This document shows positions 6,696 to 8,557 of a stretch of DNA of 8,557 bases, one piece after another (position 1 is the first letter of the stretch; every line of letters begins with the position of its first letter). Location: positions 1 to 8,557 of the forward strand of contig JAFOAB010000220.1 of the NCBI GenBank assembly GCA_017382555.1. Reading direction: 5' to 3'. Below the pieces are notes generated by a model. That model had not been told where the DNA came from, did not search any database, and worked only from the letters and a program-made list of their open reading frames with translations. The translations under genes were made by a program, and so were the position numbers. Source of the stretch: Clostridia bacterium (lineage in GTDB: Bacteria; Bacillota; Clostridia; Oscillospirales; CAG-272).

Positions 6696-7187
6696 ATGAG
6701 CAAAAATAAAAGACTTGCACTGCTTTCCATGTGTGCGTGCCTTGCAATGCTTCTTTCGTTTGTGGAAAGCCGCATACCTCCGCTTACTGCCATCCCCGGT
6801 ATAAAAATGGGACTTGCCAACATCGCCGTAATGTTCACGATGTATAAAATGGGCACCAAGGAGGCGGCTATCGTATCAGCCATCAGAATAGTACTGCTTG
6901 CACTGCTGTTCGGTAGCTTTGTCAGCTTTCTTTACAGCCTTGCGGGCGCGATACTCAGCTTCACGGTTATGCTTCTTTTGCGCAAGATAAAGCTTTTCAG
7001 CACGCTTGGCGTAAGCGTTGCGGGAGGCGTTTGCCATAATATAGGACAAATAACTATGGCGTGTATTTTGCTTGAAACAAACGTAATTGTATACTATCTC
7101 CCGTTTCTGCTTCTCTCGGGCACTGTTACGGGAATTATGATAGGCGCGGCATCCGCCCTGCTTATCAAAAGAATAAAGATCAAATGA
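6696..7187 (+). CDS. Gx transporter family membrane protein (Hpre_diP_synt_I family)
   Basis: A 163-residue, very hydrophobic protein. ATG 6696 follows GGGAGG (6686-6691) by only 4 nt, a tight spacing, but it is the only start with an SD and it begins exactly where family similarity begins. Family segments are the ESRIPPL-x-IPGIKMGLANI N-terminal motif, an FLYSLAGAILSF membrane segment and CHNIGQ near the middle. The family is often labelled heptaprenyl diphosphate synthase component I, but it has no prenyltransferase Asp motifs and looks like a small transporter resembling ECF S-components. The substrate is unknown. Neighbourhood with NusG_II and rnf suggests a role linked to flavin or quinone supply or redox (inference). 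It ends 8 nt before the peptidase gene. Confidence 0.85.
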   Translation: MSKNKRLALLSMCACLAMLLSFVESRIPPLTAIPGIKMGLANIAVMFTMYKMGTKEAAIVSAIRIVLLALLFGSFVSFLYSLAGAILSFTVMLLLRKIKLFSTLGVSVAGGVCHNIGQITMACILLETNVIVYYLPFLLLSGTVTGIMIGAASALLIKRIKIK

Positions 7188-7189
7188 GG
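7186..7189 (+). promoter_or_regulatory. Ribosome binding site that decides the M28 peptidase start
   Basis: GAGG overlaps the stop of the preceding gene and lies 6 nt before ATG 7196. The alternative in-frame ATG at 7184, which would overlap that stop, has no SD upstream. Confidence 0.6.
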
Positions 7190-7195
7190 TGCGTT

Positions 7196-8434
7196 ATGGA
7201 TATTAACAGCGTAAAGAAAATAATAGATGACACCGCCTACGTCCGTACGGGCGGAAGCGCAGAGGAAAAGAGATGCGCCGAATATCTGCTTGCCCACTGT
7301 GAGGAAATGGGCATGAGCGCAAGGCTTGAGGGCTTTGACGTGCAGATGGCGGATATCACCTCCGCAAGCCTTGAGATAGACGGCGAGAATATTACCTGCA
7401 AGGGCTACTTCTGCTGTGGAAGCGGTATGGTAGAGGCTCCGCTTTACTACCTCCGCGGTACCGATAAATATTCCCTTTCCCTTTGCAAGGACAAGATCGT
7501 TATGGTCGACGGCTATATGGGCTTTTGGCTTTATAACGACATCGTGGAAAACGGCGCTGTCGGCTTTATTACCTATGACGGTAATCTCAATTATGCCGAT
7601 GAGGATATCGATCAGCGTGAGCTTCGCGCAATGGTCACAAAGGATAAGAAAAAGCTGCTTGGCGTTAACATAAACGCAAAGCAGGCGGTAAAGCTTGTTG
7701 AAAACGGTGCACAGAACGCAAAAATCTCCATAGAACAGACGGAAAGCGTCGGCACCTCCTATAACGTCATCGCGGATATAGAGGGCGAGACGGACGAAAC
7801 CGTTATCCTCACCGCGCATTACGATTCCACCTCCCTCTCTCAGGGCTCGTACGATAATATGTCCGGCTCCATCGGTATTCTCGGTGTAGGCGAGCATTTC
7901 ATCAAGGCAGACAAGAAGCCCCGCCGCCACATTCGCCTCGTATTCTGCGGAAGCGAGGAAAGAGGACTGCTCGGCTCCAAGGCGTATTGCGAGGCACACA
8001 AGAGCGAGCTTGACAAAATTGCGCTTAATATCAACCTCGATATGATCGGCTGTATTATGGGCAAGTTCATCGGCTGCTGCAGCACCGAGGAAGCGCTTTG
8101 CAAGTACATCGAGTATATGGGCGACGAGCTTGGCTTTGGCATTTCCTGCCGTCAGGACGTTTACTCCAGCGATTCAACTCCCTATGCGGATAACGGCGTG
8201 CCCGCAATGTCCTTTGCGCGCCTTGCACCGCCCAACACCGCAACGATCCACAACCGCTACGATACCCCCGCGGTTATGAGCCCCCGTCAGATGACGGAGG
8301 ATATCGCATTCATCTCCGCATTTGCGGACAGAATGGCAAACGCCGTGCGTTGCCCCGTTGACCGCACGATTCCCGAGAAGGTCAAGGAAAAGCTCGACAC
8401 CTACAACTGCAGAAAAAGAGCTTCAAAAAATTAA
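7196..8434 (+). CDS. M28 family zinc metallopeptidase (aminopeptidase-like) with inserted PA-like domain
   Basis: A 412-residue protein with all M28 metal and catalytic positions: H208 in TAHYDS, bridging D220 in SYDNMSGS, general base E254 and ligand E255 in SEERGLLGS, D282 in NLDMIG, and H352 in IHNRYDT. Residues ~80-185, between the N-terminal helix region and the catalytic core, look like the protease-associated (PA) insert common in this family. Members are co-catalytic two-zinc exopeptidases that trim N-terminal residues; specificity cannot be read here. No signal peptide or membrane segment is present, so it is probably cytoplasmic, whereas many PA-containing M28 enzymes are exported. 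It follows the Gx transporter by 8 nt and is probably co-transcribed; a functional link to Rnf is not evident. Confidence 0.92.
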   Translation: MDINSVKKIIDDTAYVRTGGSAEEKRCAEYLLAHCEEMGMSARLEGFDVQMADITSASLEIDGENITCKGYFCCGSGMVEAPLYYLRGTDKYSLSLCKDKIVMVDGYMGFWLYNDIVENGAVGFITYDGNLNYADEDIDQRELRAMVTKDKKKLLGVNINAKQAVKLVENGAQNAKISIEQTESVGTSYNVIADIEGETDETVILTAHYDSTSLSQGSYDNMSGSIGILGVGEHFIKADKKPRRHIRLVFCGSEERGLLGSKAYCEAHKSELDKIALNINLDMIGCIMGKFIGCCSTEEALCKYIEYMGDELGFGISCRQDVYSSDSTPYADNGVPAMSFARLAPPNTATIHNRYDTPAVMSPRQMTEDIAFISAFADRMANAVRCPVDRTIPEKVKEKLDTYNCRKRASKN

Positions 8435-8557
8435 TCAAGTAAATGTAAAAAGGACTGTCTCAAGTGTTGTGCCCCAAATTGTACGGACAGTACAAAAAAG
8501 ACCCCTATGGTAGAATTTATTAAATACTAAGCAACATACTGACTTCGTTTTTCAAGC
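8435..8557. other. Non-coding 3' end of window, possible insertion-sequence end
   Basis: AT-richer than the rest and without a supported gene. GGACTGTC at 8452-8459 and GGACAGT at 8485-8491 form an imperfect inverted pair. The run from GGACTGTCTCAAG through CCCCAAATTGTACGGACAG looks to me like the terminal region of some IS3-type insertion sequences from Firmicutes. No transposase frame is contained in the window, so this stays tentative. Confidence 0.3.

Noticed and set aside
6696..7187. Heptaprenyl diphosphate synthase component I
   Set aside because: A historical family name. No prenyltransferase Asp-rich motif is present, and the protein is almost entirely membrane segments.

Overview
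The window holds a complete six-gene Rnf operon in the order rnfC-D-G-E-A-B. It is preceded by the 3' end of an apbE-type flavin transferase gene and followed by three more genes on the same strand: a small NusG domain II protein, a Gx-family membrane transporter, and an M28 metallopeptidase. Everything coding is on the + strand. Gene order, the compact 446-residue RnfC, the multi-ferredoxin RnfB, purine-rich Shine-Dalgarno (SD) sites and frequent GTG starts point to an anaerobic Firmicute of the class Clostridia, probably an uncultured gut-type lineage. The taxonomic call is an inference from gene content and style only.

Layout: 2-427 is the C-terminal part of ApbE. It carries the conserved GGN, SGNYERFY, H-x-I-D and ADGLSTA segments, and this family attaches FMN to threonines of RnfG and RnfD. 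453-6002 is rnfCDGEAB, tightly packed: rnfD/rnfG overlap by 8 nt, rnfG/rnfE and rnfE/rnfA overlap by 4 nt (GTGA), and the other gaps are 12-13 nt. RnfD keeps a canonical SGAT flavinylation site. RnfG is about twice the usual length, with two FMN-binding-like domains of which only the second has an intact AGAT site. RnfE and RnfA keep the cysteine pairs that hold the intramembrane [2Fe-2S] cluster. The complex couples reduced ferredoxin:NAD+ oxidoreduction to Na+ or H+ translocation; the sequence alone does not say which ion.

6003-6164 and 6537-6695 are two short non-coding gaps, each filled by a different palindromic, repeat-like element; the two share an 11-base motif. Between them lies the NusG_II protein gene (6165-6536), followed by the Gx transporter (6696-7187) and a leaderless M28 peptidase (7196-8434). 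NusG_II and Gx proteins are plausible accessory parts of extracytoplasmic flavin or quinone redox chemistry, but this link is inferred from position. The last ~120 bases are non-coding and may contain the end of an insertion sequence.

Most of the window is a well-understood energy-conserving system. The points worth a second look are the duplicated and eroded RnfG, extra cysteines in RnfE and RnfA that would both face the cytoplasm, the two intergenic palindromic elements, and the Rnf/NusG_II/Gx association.
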